A DNA stretch of 64,000 bases from Acidobacteriota bacterium (GTDB taxonomy: Bacteria; Acidobacteriota; Holophagae; Acanthopleuribacterales; Acanthopleuribacteraceae): assembly GCA_020637335.1 (NCBI GenBank), contig JACJWC010000006.1:62001-126000 (forward strand). The letters run 5' to 3'. Positions within the stretch are counted from its first letter, which is position 1. The number at the start of each line of letters is the position of its first letter. Made by a program: the position numbers and the translations under genes. Below are positions 62,073-64,000 of this stretch, one piece after another. Under the pieces are notes generated by a model. That model was given only the letters and a program-made list of their open reading frames with translations. It did no database searches and was not told the origin of the DNA.

Positions 62073-64000
62073 ACCACCAGATGACCCTCGAACGCTTCAC
62101 TATCTCAATGAACGGATCATTCCGCGCAACCAGGACTGTCACTCAGACAAAACCGCGTTTTCGGTGGTGGGTAAAACCTACCCCAAACCCGATGCTTATG
62201 AAAAAGTAACCGGTAAGGCGCGTTACACGGCCGATTTGAAACGACCGCGTTGCCTGGTAGGCAAACTGTTGCGTTCCACCCACGCCCACGCGCGCCTGGT
62301 TCGGGTTGATGTTTCGAAAGCGCTGCAAATACCAGGCGTTTTTGCCTGTGTCAGTGGGTCAGATTTTGGGGAATTGATCGGCATCATCCCCTGGACAAAA
62401 GACGAGCCGGTCTTGGCCAAGGACGTAGTGCGTTATATCGGTGAACCCATTGCGGCAGTGGCAGCGACCTCTGAATCCGTAGCCCAACAAGCGTTGGCGT
62501 GTATTGACGTCCACTATGAACCCTTTACTGCCCATTTTTCACCTGAGCAGGCCATGGTTCCGGATGCCGTATTAATTCACAGCCAAGCGCCGGGCAACGC
62601 GAGCAAATCCGTGGATTGGGAATTTGGAGAAGTGGATTCGGCATTTGCGCGATCCCAGGTTGAGGTTTCCGGTAATTTCCATTTCGAAGCAACCACCCAC
62701 GCCGCCCTTGAAACCCACGCTGTTTTGGCGGAAATGGGCGCAGATGGGCGACTTTGCGTCTGGTCTTCGACGCAAACGCCGTATTATCTGCATCGGGAGC
62801 TCGCCACGGTTCTGGGTATGCCGGCCCACCAAATCCGCGTCATACGTCCGCATATCGGTGGCGGTTTTGGTGGGAAATCGGAACCGTTTGGTCATGAAAT
62901 TTGCGCCGCCTACTTAGCCAAGCAAACCGGACGGCCGGTGAAATTTGTTTTTTCGCGTGAGGAAACCTTTTTGACCCACCGCGGTCGCCATGCCATGGAC
63001 ATGGACCTGCGAATCGGGTACCTGCCAGACGAAGGTTTGGTCATGGATTACCAAGCGCTATTGGATGGGGGCGCCTACTCGTCCTATGGCATGATCACGA
63101 CTTATTATGCCGGTACCTTGAACGCGGGCCTGTATCGGGTTCCGCATTACCGCTGGAAAAGTCAGCGGGTTTTTACCAATAAACCGCCAGCGGGCCCCAA
63201 ACGCGGCCACGGAACCGTGCAGCCGCGGTTTGCAATCGAATGTCTGGTGGATCAGCTGTGCGAGAAACTGGGTCGCGACCCGATTGCCTTTCGGCGTGAA
63301 TTAGCTTTGGGTCCCAATACCGAAACAGTCAACGGGTTGCGCATTGGTTCCTCAGGTTTTGTCACTTGCTTGGAAAAATCCGCCGACCAATCGGGCTGGT
63401 ACCAAAAATTCAGAAAAATGCCCTTTGGCCATGGCATTGGCATTGCCGGGAGTTGGTACCTTTCCGGGACCAATTATCCGATTAATCCGGAATCCAACCC
63501 GCAATCCAATGTGCAAATCAAGGCGGATCGGTCCGGACTGATTACCCTGTTTTGTGGTGCGGCGGACATCGGCCAGGGTTCGGATGCCATGCTCCGTCAC
63601 CTGTTGGCGGAGGAGTTGGGGGTGGACCCCAACCGCTGCAAGGTGGAAAGCCAGGACAGCGATATTTGCCCCGTCGACCTGGGCTCTTACAGTTCGCGGG
63701 TCACTTTGATGGCAGGTAATGCCGCTATTTCTGCAGCACGGCACCTCAAAAACCAGATTCTGCAGGTGATTGCACAGGATTGGCACAGCTCAACCAAGCA
63801 ACTGATGATTGCCGATGACCGGGTATTCCACTTGGACCGGCCAGAACAAAGCATGTCCTTTGTAACCGCTTTGAATCGGGCCGAATCCGTGCTGGGCGCA
63901 TTGGGCTCAACGGGCAGTTACAACTCGCCCAACCGCGGTGGTCTTTATCGTGGCGCTCTGGTCGGGCCTTCTCCCGCTTACAGTTTCACTGTCCATATTG
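62065..64000 (+). CDS. Molybdopterin large subunit of a xanthine-dehydrogenase-family enzyme (HcrA-like), truncated by window end
   Basis: 645 complete codons are visible without a stop; the C-terminus lies past the window. Blocks: KVTGKARYTADLKRP (N-terminal a/b hammerhead), GEPIAAVAA, the MPT-binding GGGFGGK at 265-271, RGRHAMD, RGHGTVQPRFAIE and GAADIGQGSDAMLRHLLAEELG. ATG 62065 lies 8 bases within the previous gene. Together with the small subunit it would form a Mo-hydroxylase; in 4-hydroxybenzoyl-CoA reductase the same fold runs reductively. Which substrate cannot be decided from this sequence. Confidence 0.92.
   Translation, partial: MVKPPDDPRTLHYLNERIIPRNQDCHSDKTAFSVVGKTYPKPDAYEKVTGKARYTADLKRPRCLVGKLLRSTHAHARLVRVDVSKALQIPGVFACVSGSDFGELIGIIPWTKDEPVLAKDVVRYIGEPIAAVAATSESVAQQALACIDVHYEPFTAHFSPEQAMVPDAVLIHSQAPGNASKSVDWEFGEVDSAFARSQVEVSGNFHFEATTHAALETHAVLAEMGADGRLCVWSSTQTPYYLHRELATVLGMPAHQIRVIRPHIGGGFGGKSEPFGHEICAAYLAKQTGRPVKFVFSREETFLTHRGRHAMDMDLRIGYLPDEGLVMDYQALLDGGAYSSYGMITTYYAGTLNAGLYRVPHYRWKSQRVFTNKPPAGPKRGHGTVQPRFAIECLVDQLCEKLGRDPIAFRRELALGPNTETVNGLRIGSSGFVTCLEKSADQSGWYQKFRKMPFGHGIGIAGSWYLSGTNYPINPESNPQSNVQIKADRSGLITLFCGAADIGQGSDAMLRHLLAEELGVDPNRCKVESQDSDICPVDLGSYSSRVTLMAGNAAISAARHLKNQILQVIAQDWHSSTKQLMIADDRVFHLDRPEQSMSFVTALNRAESVLGALGSTGSYNSPNRGGLYRGALVGPSPAYSFTVHI

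Overview
The window reads as a contiguous piece of chromosome from a diderm, non-photosynthetic, facultatively anaerobic or microaerobic bacterium. The evidence is an outer-membrane barrel-like protein, a cbb3-type oxidase, an oxygen-independent HemN, a glycine-oxidase (O2-using) thiamine route and an ATP-dependent anaerobic aromatic pathway. An ECF sigma gene overlapping a serine/threonine kinase gene, and many TPR/VWA exported proteins, are typical of Acidobacteriota and some related phyla. I regard Acidobacteriota (Holophagae-like) as plausible but unproven. No insertion sequence, prophage or CRISPR array was seen; genes are densely packed, with many 4-base ATGA overlaps.

Layout. 1-1.1 kb: truncated kinase plus ECF sigma (minus). 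1.25-6.6 kb: thiamine operon thiC-thiO-thiS-thiG-thiDE (plus). 6.7-14.5 kb: receiver-PAS-GGDEF-EAL protein, YchF, an unrecognised Cys-containing protein, an OmpR-type two-component pair, mtnA and sfsA. 14.6-18.35 kb: tRNA-Leu, four exported or small proteins, an SDR and tRNA-Pro. 18.45-27 kb: a 1728-residue TPR protein with an embedded papain-like domain, then two exported von Willebrand A proteins. 27.2-31.7 kb: amino-acid permease with a DDAH-like hydrolase, then two glycosyltransferases. 31.8-42.7 kb: an eleven-gene minus-strand operon rrf2-ccoI-ccoS-ccoNO-ccoQ-ccoP-ccoG-ccoH-safE-hemN-Rieske oxygenase for microaerobic respiration. 42.8-46.3 kb: maeB, a cNMP/FHA protein and a small dockerin-like ORF.

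46.6-56.3 kb is the main metabolic feature: a ten-gene minus-strand operon had-oah-GNAT-dch-bcrC-bcrB-bcrA-bcrD-SDR-thiolase. By family knowledge it encodes class I (Bcr/Bad-type) benzoyl-CoA reductase and every later step to glutaryl-CoA plus acetyl-CoA. Divergent from it, an Rrf2-family regulator with three clustered cysteines (56.4-56.8 kb) is followed by a second, plus-strand, tightly overlapped cluster running off the window end: acyl-CoA synthetase, a solitary HgdB/BcrB-like Fe-S protein, a ketopantoate-reductase-like dehydrogenase, a BadF/HgdC-type ATPase, and the 2Fe-2S and molybdopterin subunits of a 4-hydroxybenzoyl-CoA-reductase-like hydroxylase.

The two promoters that fire away from the Rrf2 gene share the motif TGGTAT-N3-AGTAC at the predicted transcription start, which suggests one regulator for both clusters. 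The one-subunit HgdB-like protein plus private activator, embedded with a ligase, a dehydrogenase and a Mo-hydroxylase, is the best candidate here for an undescribed system. The other Rrf2 gene (42.2 kb) has a similar architecture: a perfect dyad sits at the predicted start of the cco operon.
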